Source of the DNA: Streptococcus sanguinis
GTDB taxonomy: Bacteria; Bacillota; Bacilli; Lactobacillales; Streptococcaceae
NCBI RefSeq assembly: GCF_003943735.1
Contig: NZ_RJMV01000002.1
Span: 223,943-287,942, forward strand
Length of the DNA: 64,000 bases
Direction of reading: 5' to 3'
Shown here: one piece after another, positions 48,823-59,167 of the stretch
Layout of the letters: each line of letters starts with the position of its first letter
Position numbering within the stretch: position 1 is the stretch's first letter
Translations under genes and position numbers: made by a program
The notes under the pieces: generated by a model
The model's input: only the letters and a program-made list of their open reading frames with translations
Told to the model about the DNA's origin: nothing
Databases searched by the model: none

Positions 48823-49423
48823 GTCATTTGAACAGGCTCCTGCAGCAGAGAAAGAGCTGATAAGCCTTATACAAGTCTTCTATCAAAACCTTTCTATTGG
48901 CTTGGTGCTCCATTTCATAATTTGGAAATACTTGCAAGGGCATAAGAACTATAACTTGTCATCTGCTCTTTGTTTTCTTCTAGATACTGCCGTTCTCTCT
49001 GATAGACTAACATACTGGCTTCATGAAGCTGCTTACTTTTTAGAAAGGTTAACATTGCTATTTTCCTCTAAATTTTTTAAGTTTTTTCTTGAAAACTCTA
49101 AAGCAGACTAGTGTAAAATGCGGGAACGCAATACTGTATTTCATCAGCTTTCAGAAAATTAAAAAAACTGTTGGAAGACACTCACATAATCTGAACTAGC
49201 ATGATTTAGGCTTCTAAAAAATGTTTAGATAATTTGGAGGAAGACAGCAAATGACAATTGGGCATTTTAAATTTTTTAGATAATGGAGATAAAACATGAA
49301 AAGTTGACATTTCAATAGATTGTGTTCTAATTTTTTTGTACATTTTCAAGTTTTTATATATGTAAATGTCAGAAAAAAGTGTATAATGGATTAGTAAATT
49401 AAATTTTAGGAGAGGATTTAATT
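48823..49423. other. A/T-rich region without a firm gene
   Basis: The 600 bases hold no long convincing gene. A 46-codon frame on the minus strand (49055-48915) has a fair AGAGG ribosome site and helix-like composition (KSKQLHEASMLVYQRERQ) and may be a small gene or remnant. On the plus strand, a ten-codon frame (49251-49283, MTIGHFKFFR) has a strong GGAGGAAG ribosome site. TGACATTT (49305-49312) and AAATGTCA (49364-49371) are exact inverted copies before the next gene. Confidence 0.5.
49382..49387 (+). promoter_or_regulatory. -10 box before the small HTH gene
   Basis: TATAAT at 49382-49387 lies 37 bases before the ATG. The right arm of the TGACATTT/AAATGTCA inverted repeat ends 10 bases upstream, in a position suited to a regulator. 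Confidence 0.5.
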
Positions 49424-49681
49424 ATGAAAAAGTTGGATATTACAACTATGCCTGACTATAGGAAAGTCGAGGCTGTTGTTCAGTTGTTAGTTAATGGAAC
49501 CTTAACTAGTTATCGAATTGCGACGGATGCAAACATCAGCAAGATGAGTATCCTGACCTTAACTAAAGGGACCAGCAAAATTAAGAACATTACTTATCAA
49601 ACTGCGATGGCCTTAATTAATTGGTATGAAGAAAACCATGAAAAATACGGCATCACCATTCATCAAAAGGCCGCAGGATAG
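49424..49681 (+). CDS. Small helix-turn-helix DNA-binding protein
   Basis: An 85-residue protein with a helix-turn-helix of the lambda-repressor (XRE) type near residues 28-60 (SYRIATDANISKMSILTLTKG and then a third helix YQTAMALINWYEEN). There is no second domain. AGGAGAGG precedes the ATG. It is a single-gene unit with its own -10 box and a strong terminator, next to the T7 cassette, so it may control that cassette, its own promoter, or a lost neighbour. The inverted repeat upstream is a candidate binding site. Confidence 0.75.
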   Translation: MKKLDITTMPDYRKVEAVVQLLVNGTLTSYRIATDANISKMSILTLTKGTSKIKNITYQTAMALINWYEENHEKYGITIHQKAAG

Positions 49682-49708
49682 TCTAAAACTATGATGTAGC
49701 TCAACCCT

Positions 49709-49743
49709 AACCCAGCTAACCATTTGGATAGCTGGGTTTTTCT
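49709..49743 (+). terminator. Terminator of the small HTH gene
   Basis: AACCCAGCTA (49709-49718) and TAGCTGGGTT (49729-49738) form a perfect 10-bp stem followed by five T. Confidence 0.92.
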
Positions 49744-49749
49744 ATGTCT

Positions 49750-49975
49750 CTTAATGAGACAAGCTGTGGGCGCAGTCGAATTTAGAGGCATTGATGCAGA
49801 CTGAGTGCAAGCTAAGTCTACGTTCCGCTATTTTTTTAGCGATTGCCGGCTCGCAGAGTCGAGCAGAGCTTAGAAGCATAGATGCAGTTTGAGCGTAAGC
49901 GAAAACTACGTTCTGTAAAAACTTAATGAAACAATCTGTGGGCGCAGTCAAACTTAGGAGCAGGATGCTCAATTT
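49750..49975. repeat. Degenerate intergenic repeats, three partial units
   Basis: CTTAATGAGACAAGCTGTGG at 49750 returns as CTTAATGAAACAATCTGTGG at 49922, both followed by GCGCAGTC and then a TTAG-GGCA-like stretch. A second block, GATGCAG-(7)-AGTGCAAGC...CTACGTTC near 49793-49826, returns near 49881-49914. The middle unit has lost the first block. No coding potential is seen. This looks like a chromosome-dispersed small repeat in a decayed tandem arrangement. Confidence 0.65.
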
Positions 49976-49986
49976 CTTACTTTTTC

Positions 49987-50010
49987 TGTCCTTATGGGCA
50001 GATTTTTTTG
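49987..50010 (+). terminator. Hairpin with long T run
   Basis: CTGTCC and GGGCAG pair around a four-base loop and are followed by seven T. It lies just after the repeat units and has no gene directly in front of it. Confidence 0.6.
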
Positions 50011-50098
50011 ACAGTCCAAGAGTGAACAGTCGCCTGTGTAATTCTTGGTCTTTTTGTTGCCGTTTTCAAGATTTATAATAAATCTATAAAAAAGATGA

Positions 50099-50140
50099 GA
50101 TTATCCCTATCTTGCGATATAGGGATAATTTTCTTATAAT
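50099..50140 (+). promoter_or_regulatory. Promoter of tkt inside a perfect inverted repeat
   Basis: ATTATCCCTAT (50099-50109) and ATAGGGATAAT (near 50117-50129) are exact inverted copies. TTGCGA (50112-50117) sits in the loop and TATAAT (50135-50140) follows at 17 bases, forming a promoter. The repeat may be an operator, or a terminator for transcription from upstream. Confidence 0.6.
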
Positions 50141-50229
50141 AGATATGAGACAATTTTTATCGTTTCTACGACCATTGTTTATCCTGTTCTGATGTCAGGA
50201 CAGATTTTAGTAAAAATAAGGAGAATCCA

Positions 50230-52206
50230 ATGTCACAATTATCAGTTAATGCCATTCGCTTTTTAGGGATTGACGCGATTGAAAAGTCTAAGTCAGGTCA
50301 CCCTGGCGTAGTCATGGGTGCTGCACCGATGGCTTATGACTTGTTTACTAAACAACTTCGTATCAATCCAGAACAGCCAAACTGGATTAACCGCGATCGC
50401 TTCGTCCTATCTGCAGGACATGGCTCTATGTTGCTTTATGCCTTGCTTCATCTGTCTGGCTTTAAAGATGTCAGCATGGATGAAATTAAAAACTTCCGCC
50501 AATGGGGTTCTAAGACACCAGGTCACCCAGAGTTTGGCCATACAGCTGGTGTTGATGCTACTACTGGCCCACTGGGACAGGGGATTTCTACAGCTACTGG
50601 ATTTGCTCAGGCAGAGCGTTTCTTGGCTGCCAAGTACAACCGTGAAGGCTATCCAATTTTCGACCACTACACTTATGTCATCTGTGGTGATGGCGATTTG
50701 ATGGAGGGGGTTTCAGCTGAGGCTGCTTCTTACGCTGGCCTGCAAAAGCTGGACAAGCTGGTTGTTCTCTATGATTCAAATGATATCAACTTGGACGGAG
50801 AAACCAAGGATTCCTTTACAGAAAATGTTCGTGCCCGCTATGAAGCCTATGGCTGGCATACTGCCTTGGTGGAAGACGGGACAGACCTTGCAGCGATTGA
50901 TGCAGCTATCAATGCGGCTAAGGCTTCCGGCAAGCCATCTTTGATTGAAGTCAAGACAGTTATCGGTTACGGTTCTCCAAATAAGCAAGGAACTAATGCA
51001 GTTCATGGTGCGCCTCTTGGAGCAGAAGAAGCAGAAGCTACTCGTAAAGCCTTGGGCTGGGACTATGCCCCGTTTGAGATTCCTGAGGAAGTCTATGCAG
51101 ATTACCGTACAAATGTAGCAGAGCGTGGTGCAGCAGCATACGATGCTTGGAAACAGCTAGTAGAGGACTACAAGCAAGCCCATCCTGAATTGGCGGCAGA
51201 AGTAACAGCTATCATTGCTGGTCAGGATCCAGTAGAGATTAAGCCAGAAGACTTCCCAGTGCTTGAAAATGGCTTCTCTCAAGCAACCCGTAATTCTAGT
51301 CAGGATGCCCTCAATGCAGCAGCTAAGGTGCTTCCAACTTTCCTCGGCGGTTCTGCTGACTTGGCTCATTCCAATATGACCTATATCAAGGAAGACGGCC
51401 TGCAGGATGATGCCCACCGTCTCAACCGCAATATTCAATTTGGTGTGCGCGAGTTTGCGATGGGTACGATTCTTAACGGTATGGCGCTTCATGGTGGACT
51501 TCGCGTCTACGGTGGTACCTTCTTCGTCTTCTCAGACTATGTCAAGGCAGCTGTCCGTTTGTCTGCCCTTCAAGGTTTGCCAGTGACTTATGTCTTCACA
51601 CACGATTCTATTGCAGTTGGTGAAGACGGCCCAACTCACGAACCGATTGAGCATTTGGCTGGTCTGCGTGCCATTCCAAACCTGACTGTTTTCCGCCCAG
51701 CAGATGCGCGTGAAACTCAGGCAGCTTGGTATCTGGCCCTTAAGAGCCAATCTACTCCGACTGCTCTGGTCTTGACCCGTCAAAATCTAACAGTTGAAGA
51801 AGGAACAAACTTTGACAAGGTAGCTAAAGGTGCTTATGTGGTCTATGAAACAGGAGCAGATTTCGACACAATCTTGCTGGCTTCTGGTTCTGAGGTTAAT
51901 TTGGCAGTTGCAGCTGCTAAAGCACTTGCAGCAGAAGGCGCTAAAATCCGCGTGGTCAGCGTGCCATCAACAGAGCTTTTTGATGCTCAAGATGCAGCCT
52001 ACAAAGAAGAAATTCTGCCAAATGCAGTTCGTCGCCGCGTAGCGATCGAGATGGCAGCTAGCCAGCCTTGGTACAAGTATGTCGGTCTAGACGGTGCAGT
52101 TATCGGAATCGACCAGTTCGGTGCATCTGCTCCAGCAGTCAAGGTGCTGGAAGAATACGGCTTTACAGTTGAGCACGTAGCAGAAGTTGCTAAAAATCTT
52201 AAATAA
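50230..52206 (+). CDS. tkt: Transketolase
   Basis: Transketolase moves two-carbon units between sugar phosphates in the non-oxidative pentose phosphate pathway, using thiamine diphosphate. The 658-residue protein has the N-terminal pyrophosphate domain (SGHPG, the cofactor motif [18 protein letters not shown] with the metal ligand N), the pyrimidine domain with the catalytic glutamate region REFAMG, and a C-terminal domain. AAGGAGAATCC precedes the ATG. It stands alone between a promoter with a palindrome and a terminator. rpe and thiN in this window supply a substrate and the cofactor. Confidence 0.97.
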   Translation: MSQLSVNAIRFLGIDAIEKSKSGHPGVVMGAAPMAYDLFTKQLRINPEQPNWINRDRFVLSAGHGSMLLYALLHLSGFKDVSMDEIKNFRQWGSKTPGHPEFGHTAGVDATTGPLGQGISTATGFAQAERFLAAKYNREGYPIFDHYTYVICGDGDLMEGVSAEAASYAGLQKLDKLVVLYDSNDINLDGETKDSFTENVRARYEAYGWHTALVEDGTDLAAIDAAINAAKASGKPSLIEVKTVIGYGSPNKQGTNAVHGAPLGAEEAEATRKALGWDYAPFEIPEEVYADYRTNVAERGAAAYDAWKQLVEDYKQAHPELAAEVTAIIAGQDPVEIKPEDFPVLENGFSQATRNSSQDALNAAAKVLPTFLGGSADLAHSNMTYIKEDGLQDDAHRLNRNIQFGVREFAMGTILNGMALHGGLRVYGGTFFVFSDYVKAAVRLSALQGLPVTYVFTHDSIAVGEDGPTHEPIEHLAGLRAIPNLTVFRPADARETQAAWYLALKSQSTPTALVLTRQNLTVEEGTNFDKVAKGAYVVYETGADFDTILLASGSEVNLAVAAAKALAAEGAKIRVVSVPSTELFDAQDAAYKEEILPNAVRRRVAIEMAASQPWYKYVGLDGAVIGIDQFGASAPAVKVLEEYGFTVEHVAEVAKNLK

Positions 52207-52214
52207 AAAGACAT

Positions 52215-52245
52215 AAAATCAGGGTGTTAGTCATCCTGATTTTTA
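52215..52245 (+). terminator. Terminator of tkt
   Basis: AAAATCAGG (52215-52223) and CCTGATTTT (52235-52243) form a perfect 9-bp stem followed by T. Confidence 0.88.
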
Positions 52246-52322
52246 CTTTTTAAAAAATGTCGTTAGGCCAGTCATGCTTCATCCGACTTGAGACGGACTT
52301 TTCCTGAAAAGTCAGAATCATC

Positions 52323-52351
52323 TTGTAAAAATAAGGGAAATCTGCTATAGT
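52323..52351 (+). promoter_or_regulatory. Promoter of yajC
   Basis: TTGTAA (52323-52328) and TATAGT (52346-52351) are 17 bases apart, about 32 bases before the gene. Confidence 0.7.
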
Positions 52352-52383
52352 AGTTCATATATGACATTCGAAGGAGAAAATAT

Positions 52384-52719
52384 ATGAATCCAACTATGCT
52401 TATTGTCTTTGCAGTTGTACTGATAGGGATGACCTATTTCCAAATGCGTGCTCAAAAGAAACAGGCTCAGCAGCGTATGGAAAGTCTTAACAAGCTGCAA
52501 AAGGGTTATGAAGTCATTACCATTGGTGGTTTGTATGGAACGGTAGATGAAGTGGACACAGATAAAAAGACAGTTGTTCTGGATGTAGACGGTGTTTACC
52601 TGACCTTTGAACTGACAGCTATTAAGACTGTACTGCCATTGACTGAGGGGATTCCTGCTGTTGCTGGCGGTGAGGGAAGCGTTGACCTTCCTGAGGAAGA
52701 ATCAGCGATTGAAGAGTAA
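52384..52719 (+). CDS. yajC: Preprotein translocase subunit YajC
   Basis: YajC is a small membrane protein that associates with the SecDF-YidC part of the protein export machine; it is not essential. The 111-residue protein has one N-terminal membrane segment (about 3-20, PTMLIVFAVVLIGMTYF), the conserved FQMRAQKKQAQQRMESL cytoplasmic start, and GYEVITIGGLYGTVDEVD. AAGGAGAAA precedes the ATG. It is transcribed alone and ends in a terminator. Confidence 0.93.
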   Translation: MNPTMLIVFAVVLIGMTYFQMRAQKKQAQQRMESLNKLQKGYEVITIGGLYGTVDEVDTDKKTVVLDVDGVYLTFELTAIKTVLPLTEGIPAVAGGEGSVDLPEEESAIEE

Positions 52720-52725
52720 AGAAAT

Positions 52726-52749
52726 AAACAGCTTGCGGGCTGTTTTTTT
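52726..52749 (+). terminator. Terminator of yajC
   Basis: AACAGC and GCTGTT pair around a six-base loop at 52727-52743 and are followed by a run of T. Confidence 0.85.
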
Positions 52750-52921
52750 GTTTTGAATCATGTGGCTAGGAGGTGTCTGGTTTCAAGCTTATTCGCCTTG
52801 CAGTTTGGACAAGCTGGTGAGTTTTAACTGAGTTTGGATTCTCTGGTTGACATTCTGTCCTTATTTTATATCCTCGGATTTGAAAAAGCGGATGAATTGC
52901 CCACATTCCAAGGATTTATGA

Positions 52922-52927
52922 TATAAT
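52922..52927 (+). promoter_or_regulatory. -10 box before uppS
   Basis: TATAAT at 52922-52927 lies about 32 bases before the uppS start. TTGCCC 19 bases upstream is a poor -35 candidate. Confidence 0.5.
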
Positions 52928-52959
52928 GAACTGATAAAACTTTAAATAGGATAAAAAGT

Positions 52960-53709
52960 ATGTTTAGTTTTAAGAAAAAAGAAAAGCTGAACGCACCTCT
53001 GAATGTTCCCAAACACATTGCTGTCATTATGGACGGCAACGGCCGTTGGGCTAAAAAAAGGATGCAGCCGCGCGTATTCGGTCATAAGGCTGGCATGGAA
53101 ACCCTGCAAAAGGTGACGATTGCTGCCAAGGAGATGGGTGTTCAGGTCTTGACAGTCTATGCCTTTTCAACGGAAAATTGGTCTCGTCCGGAAAAGGAAG
53201 TTTCCTTTATCATGAATCTGCCAGTTGAATTTTACGACCGCTATGTACCGGAGCTTCACAAGAATAATGTCAAGATTCAGATGATTGGTGATACGGCTAA
53301 GCTTCCTAAGGCGACATTTGAAGCTTTGGAAAAGGCTGAAAGCCTGACCAAGCTCAATACAGGTTTGATTCTCAATTTTGCCCTAAACTACGGTGGTCGA
53401 TATGAGATCAATCAGGCTGTTAAAGAGATTGCTCAGGATGTTCTGGATGCCAAACTCAGTCCCGGTGACATTACTGAGGAAGTCATTGGCAACTACCTCT
53501 ATACCAGCAATTTGCCTAAGATGCTGCGCGATCCGGATCTGGTGATTCGGACCAGTGGAGAGCTGCGTCTCAGCAATTTTCTGCCTTGGCAGTCAGCCTA
53601 CAGTGAGCTGTATTTTACGGATATCCTCTGGCCTGACTTTGATGAGAAGGCTTTGAAGGCTGCAATTGCAGAATACAGCCGTCGGAATCGACGCTTTGGC
53701 GGTGTTTAA
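52960..53709 (+). CDS. uppS: Isoprenyl transferase (undecaprenyl diphosphate synthase)
   Basis: UppS adds isopentenyl units in cis to farnesyl diphosphate and makes the C55 lipid carrier for cell wall synthesis. The 249-residue protein has the N-terminal catalytic motif VIMDGNGRWAKKR with the essential aspartate, YAFSTENWSRP, NYGGRYEI, and the C-terminal RTSGELRLSNFLPWQSAYSE region, broken here at its centre. It is the first gene of the uppS-cdsA-rseP-proS run that is conserved in streptococci. Only a weak ribosome site (TAGGATAAA) precedes the ATG. Confidence 0.97.
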   Translation: MFSFKKKEKLNAPLNVPKHIAVIMDGNGRWAKKRMQPRVFGHKAGMETLQKVTIAAKEMGVQVLTVYAFSTENWSRPEKEVSFIMNLPVEFYDRYVPELHKNNVKIQMIGDTAKLPKATFEALEKAESLTKLNTGLILNFALNYGGRYEINQAVKEIAQDVLDAKLSPGDITEEVIGNYLYTSNLPKMLRDPDLVIRTSGELRLSNFLPWQSAYSELYFTDILWPDFDEKALKAAIAEYSRRNRRFGGV

Positions 53710-53727
53710 GGGAGAAAGTAAAAGAGT

Positions 53728-54531
53728 ATGAGTAAAAATTTACAAAAACGTCTAATCTTTGGGGGAATCGCTCTTGCTATTTTTATTCCTCTGGTATTGA
53801 CAGGAGGCGTCATCTTTCAGATTTTTGTGGGGCTACTGGCTATGCTGGCGGTGCATGAATTTCTCCAAATGAAAGGTCTGCCGACAGCGACCATCGAAGG
53901 CGTCTTGGCCATGCTGGCAGCCTTTGTCCTAACCCTGCCTTTGGAGAACTATCTGAAGTTTCTGCCAGTGGATGGCAATGTCGTGGCCTATGGCTTGGTC
54001 GTCTTCCTTCTGTTGATTTCGACTGTTCTAGGTTCCAACTACACTTTTGAGGATGTAGCCTATCCGATTGCAGCTAGTTTTTATGTTGGTCTTGGTTTTA
54101 ATGCCTTGATTGATGCCCGCTTGATGAATATTGACAAGGTCCTGCTAGCTCTCTTTATCGTCTGGGCTACTGACAGCGGAGCTTATCTGGTCGGGGTGCG
54201 TTTTGGTAAAAGAAAGCTGGCGCCGAGAGTTTCTCCTAATAAGACTATTGAAGGCAGCCTGGGCGGCATTCTATCAGCCGTTCTAGTGACTGGGATTTTT
54301 ATGTTGGTTCGACCGCAAGTGTACGCACCTTATCATGCCCTTGTCTTTTTGATTCTGGCAGTGCTCTTTAGTATTGCAGGTCAGTTGGGAGATTTGGTCG
54401 AAAGCTCAGTTAAGCGTCATTTCGGGGTCAAGGATTCTGGGAAATTCATTCCTGGTCACGGCGGTGTCTTGGATCGCTTTGACAGCCTTCTCTTCGTCTT
54501 TCCGCTCATGCATTTCTTCGGCTTGTTCTAA
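53728..54531 (+). CDS. cdsA: Phosphatidate cytidylyltransferase
   Basis: CdsA makes CDP-diacylglycerol from phosphatidic acid and CTP, the branch point to phosphatidylglycerol and cardiolipin. The 267-residue protein has about seven to eight membrane helices and the family signature in its C-terminal third: SSVKRHFGVKDSGKFIPGHG followed by GVLDRFDS. DSGAYLVG and PNKTIEGSLGG are also conserved. GGGAGAAAG precedes the ATG, 18 bases after uppS. Confidence 0.96.
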   Translation: MSKNLQKRLIFGGIALAIFIPLVLTGGVIFQIFVGLLAMLAVHEFLQMKGLPTATIEGVLAMLAAFVLTLPLENYLKFLPVDGNVVAYGLVVFLLLISTVLGSNYTFEDVAYPIAASFYVGLGFNALIDARLMNIDKVLLALFIVWATDSGAYLVGVRFGKRKLAPRVSPNKTIEGSLGGILSAVLVTGIFMLVRPQVYAPYHALVFLILAVLFSIAGQLGDLVESSVKRHFGVKDSGKFIPGHGGVLDRFDSLLFVFPLMHFFGLF

Positions 54532-54610
54532 GACAGTCGTGCATGGCTGAAAGTAAGGGATGGCAAGTTTGTCCAAAGACCGCACAATCTGAGAAGGAAC
54601 TAGGATTTGG

Positions 54611-54633
54611 AGCTCAAAATTTTGAGTTGAGCT
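54611..54633. repeat. Overlapping inverted repeats between cdsA and rseP
   Basis: AGCTCAA (54611-54617) and TTGAGCT (54627-54633) are exact inverted copies, and the shorter palindrome CTCAAAATTTTGAG (54613-54626) overlaps them, so two hairpins compete. The rest of the 226-base spacer holds no gene that I can see. Confidence 0.5.
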
Positions 54634-54757
54634 TCTACCCTATTTTCAAGAGTGTCAGCTATGCAGGGGCGGGAAGCTCGGTATTTGGCCGTTTTCTGCT
54701 CCTTCTTTGATTTAAAGAAAAAATAAGATTTCTAGGAAAGGTAAAATATAGAAGTCC

Positions 54758-56014
54758 ATGCAGTTTATAACCTTTATTATTATTTTTGGGATCATTGTGG
54801 TGGTCCATGAGTTCGGACACTTCTACTTTGCAAAGAAGTCCGGCATTTTGGTCAGAGAGTTCGCTATCGGTATGGGCCCCAAGATTTTCTCCCATATTGG
54901 CAAGGACGGGACGGCCTATACGATTCGGATTTTACCCTTGGGGGGCTATGTGCGCATGGCCGGCTGGGGGGAAGACTCCACTGACATTAAGGTGGGGACA
55001 CCGGCTAGTCTGACCTTGGATGCAGAGGGCAAGGTGGTTCGTATCAATCTCTCTGGCAAAAAGGTTGACCAGACAGCTCTGCCCATGAATGTGACTGGCT
55101 TTGACTTTGAGGAAAAGCTGGAAATCACAGGTCTGGTCCTTGACGAGCTCAAGACTTATGCAGTAGATCATGATGCAACGATTGTTGAAGAAGACGGCAC
55201 TGAGGTGAGGATTGCACCGCTGGATGTTCAGTATCAGAATGCTAGCATCTGGGGTCGCCTCATCACCAACTTTGCTGGGCCTATGAATAACTTCATCCTG
55301 AGCGTGCTGGTATTTATGCTGCTGGCCTTTGTTCAGGGCGGCGTTCGTGATGAGAACAGCAATCATTTTCAAGTCATGGATGGTAGTGCCATAGCAGCTG
55401 CTGGGGTTCAAAATAATGACCAAATCCTTAAAATTAATGACTATAAGATTAGCAACTGGGCGGATCTAACCAGCGCTCTGGCGAAAATCACAGCCAAGAG
55501 CAAGGAAGCGCCGACCTTGTCTGTTACCTACAAACACGGTAGCGAAACGAAAGAGATTACCGTACAGCCTAAAAAAGACGGCAATCGCTATCTGCTGGGT
55601 GTATCCCCAACAGTCAAGACAGGCTTTTGGGACAAGGTCATTGGCGGCTTTACTGCAGCTTGGTCTACCACGGTTCGCATTTTGTCAGCTCTGAAAGATA
55701 TCGTCTTCCACTTCAATATCAATAAGCTGGGCGGTCCAGTTGCTATTTACAATTTCAGCAGTCAGGCTGCTGAGCAAGGATTACCAGCAGTGCTCAGTCT
55801 TTTGGCGATGCTGTCGCTCAATATCGGTATTTTCAACCTGATTCCCATTCCAGCCTTGGACGGCGGAAAAATCGTCCTCAATATTCTAGAGGCTATCCGC
55901 AGAAAACCTCTTAAAAGGGAAACGGAGACCTATATCACTCTGTCTGGAGTGGCTATTATGGTTATCCTGATGATTGCCGTTACCTGGAACGATATTATGA
56001 AATTATTCTTCTAG
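54758..56014 (+). CDS. rseP: Site-2 protease RseP (Eep)
   Basis: An intramembrane zinc metalloprotease; the enterococcal and streptococcal homolog Eep cuts signal-peptide remnants and matures peptide pheromones. The 418-residue protein has the HEFGH zinc motif in its first membrane helix (about residue 18), a PDZ domain (about 200-275, with [15 protein letters not shown]), and the third zinc ligand in [13 protein letters not shown] near residue 365. About four membrane helices are expected. The ribosome site before the ATG is weak (AAAGGTAAAA). It is followed by proS after 65 bases. Confidence 0.95.
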   Translation: MQFITFIIIFGIIVVVHEFGHFYFAKKSGILVREFAIGMGPKIFSHIGKDGTAYTIRILPLGGYVRMAGWGEDSTDIKVGTPASLTLDAEGKVVRINLSGKKVDQTALPMNVTGFDFEEKLEITGLVLDELKTYAVDHDATIVEEDGTEVRIAPLDVQYQNASIWGRLITNFAGPMNNFILSVLVFMLLAFVQGGVRDENSNHFQVMDGSAIAAAGVQNNDQILKINDYKISNWADLTSALAKITAKSKEAPTLSVTYKHGSETKEITVQPKKDGNRYLLGVSPTVKTGFWDKVIGGFTAAWSTTVRILSALKDIVFHFNINKLGGPVAIYNFSSQAAEQGLPAVLSLLAMLSLNIGIFNLIPIPALDGGKIVLNILEAIRRKPLKRETETYITLSGVAIMVILMIAVTWNDIMKLFF

Positions 56015-56058
56015 GAAACTAAAGTTCTTAGAACTATGAAAAAGAAATTATTCAATGA

Positions 56059-57930
<1,872 letters not shown>

Positions 57931-57933
57931 AAC

Positions 57934-57963
57934 AAACTGCCAGTTTTGTCTGGCAGTTTTCTT
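57934..57963 (+). terminator. Terminator of proS
   Basis: AAACTGCCAG (57934-57943) and CTGGCAGTTT (57950-57959) form a perfect 10-bp stem followed by T-rich sequence. Confidence 0.9.
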
Positions 57964-57992
57964 TTGCTTATTAGTCTTGAAAATGCTATAGT
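57964..57992 (+). promoter_or_regulatory. Promoter of the PH-domain gene
   Basis: TTGCTT (57964-57969) and TATAGT (57987-57992) are 17 bases apart and start directly after the proS terminator. Confidence 0.65.
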
Positions 57993-58020
57993 AGGAAAGA
58001 ATAGATTGGAGGATCGAATG

Positions 58021-58401
58021 ATGGGATTATTCAGCGGTTTATTAGGCAATGCCTCTCAGAAAGATATTGAAAAAACAGAAAGACAATTAGAGGATATTCT
58101 GACAACAACAGAGAATGTGAAACTGGCTTTTAGCCTCATTCGTGACTTGATTGTCTTTACAGATAAGCGTTTAATTTTGGTCGACAAGCAGGGAATGACT
58201 GGCAAAAAGACTTCTTATAAGTCCTTTCCTTATCGCTCAATTAGTCGCTTTTCAGTGGAAACAGCCGGCCATTTCGACTTAGATGCCGAGCTGAAAATCT
58301 GGGTTTCCAGCGCTCAAGATCCAGCAGAAGTCCTGCAATTTACCAGCGATCGCAGCGTCATAGCCATTCAAAAGGCTTTGGCAGAAGCGGTGTTAAGATA
58401 G
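58021..58401 (+). CDS. Bacterial PH-domain protein
   Basis: A 126-residue soluble protein whose body (about 35-125) matches the bacterial pleckstrin-like (bPH, DUF1696) family: VFTDKRLILVDKQGMTGKKTSYKSFPY, here quoted only around DKRLILVDKQG, and a strand-rich pattern ending in a helix. Such proteins form rings and have no agreed function; some respond to cell-envelope stress. The ATG at 58021 lies eight bases after GGAGG; the ATG at 58018 is an equally possible start. It has its own promoter and terminator. Confidence 0.85.
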   Translation: MGLFSGLLGNASQKDIEKTERQLEDILTTTENVKLAFSLIRDLIVFTDKRLILVDKQGMTGKKTSYKSFPYRSISRFSVETAGHFDLDAELKIWVSSAQDPAEVLQFTSDRSVIAIQKALAEAVLR

Positions 58402-58405
58402 ACAG

Positions 58406-58458
58406 AAAAAGCCTTCTGAGTATTAACTGTAAAGTTAAATCACTCAGAGAGCTTTTTT
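58406..58458. terminator. Bidirectional terminator between PH-domain and lipoprotein genes
   Basis: AAAAAGC-CTT-CTGAGT pairs with ACTCAG-AGA-GCTTTTT. The T run on the plus strand and the A run that gives T on the minus strand make it suitable for both convergent genes. Confidence 0.8.
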
Positions 58459-59000
58459 TATTCTTCTTTAAGTCCTTGCCCCTTCAAAAAATCAAAGACA
58501 ACATCTGGTTTATCTTGAAGTTTCCTGAAAAAAGTTTGACTACTTTCAGAGTCATCTGCTGACTGAATCAGTTGTTCTTGATCTATTTTGCTGAGGTCAA
58601 AGTCAAAAATGGCTATAGCTTTTTTCTTGTCTTCGGAAATCTCAACGTGAATTTCAAGTCCTTTTAGCTTTTCTTGGTTTTCAATCATGGGACTTTTCTT
58701 AAGATCTTCTCTATAGATTTTTGTTAGTTCTTCGACGCTCATTTTTTGATTATCTTCAGGGATAGCTTGGCTGGAAATTAGCTGAAAAGATAGGATCTTG
58801 TCCTTGGTATAGAAAAGCTTGACTGAATTAGTATAATACTCATCGATTTTATTAGAAAAAGTTTTCGTCTTCACCTTTTCTTCTTTGGCTTTGTTTTGAC
58901 TTTGATTTTGCTTGGGCTTGTTTTCTTGCTTATCTTGATTAGGCATGCTGCAGGCAGTCAGGGTCAGCAGACAAGCACTAGCTAAGAGAATTTTCTTCAC
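58458..59000 (-). CDS. Lipoprotein of unknown function
   Basis: A 180-residue minus-strand protein with a lipoprotein signal peptide (MKKILLASACLLTLTACS; lipobox LTAC, cysteine 17) and a Lys/Gln/Asn-rich linker (about 20-45). The outer domain of about 130 residues has the pattern KLFYTKDKILSFQL and LEIHVEISEDKKKAIAIFDFD seen in small YehR/DUF1307-like lipoproteins, but the match is by eye only. AAAGGAG precedes the start and a minus-strand TATAAT lies at plus 59033-59038. It is the only protein gene on the minus strand besides the fucose regulator. Confidence 0.8.
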   Translation of the reverse strand: MKKILLASACLLTLTACSMPNQDKQENKPKQNQSQNKAKEEKVKTKTFSNKIDEYYTNSVKLFYTKDKILSFQLISSQAIPEDNQKMSVEELTKIYREDLKKSPMIENQEKLKGLEIHVEISEDKKKAIAIFDFDLSKIDQEQLIQSADDSESSQTFFRKLQDKPDVVFDFLKGQGLKEE

Positions 59001-59167
59001 AATTAAGACTCCTTTTTGATAAATGTTTTTTCTATTATATCATAACTTAGCACCATGAAAAACGATTTGATAATTGTGTTGGGACTCGTGCTTTGTCCTA
59101 CTCTTTTTCTGTCGAAAAAAGTGCTAATTTATGGTAAAATAGGGTCACTACTGTACGAGGAAATGTC

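Noticed and set aside
48782..49111. 109-codon plus-strand frame after the candidate immunity gene
   Set aside because: Its first 35 bases form a terminator stem followed by T residues, it lacks its own ribosome site, and its Leu/Phe-rich sequence looks like translated A/T-rich DNA.
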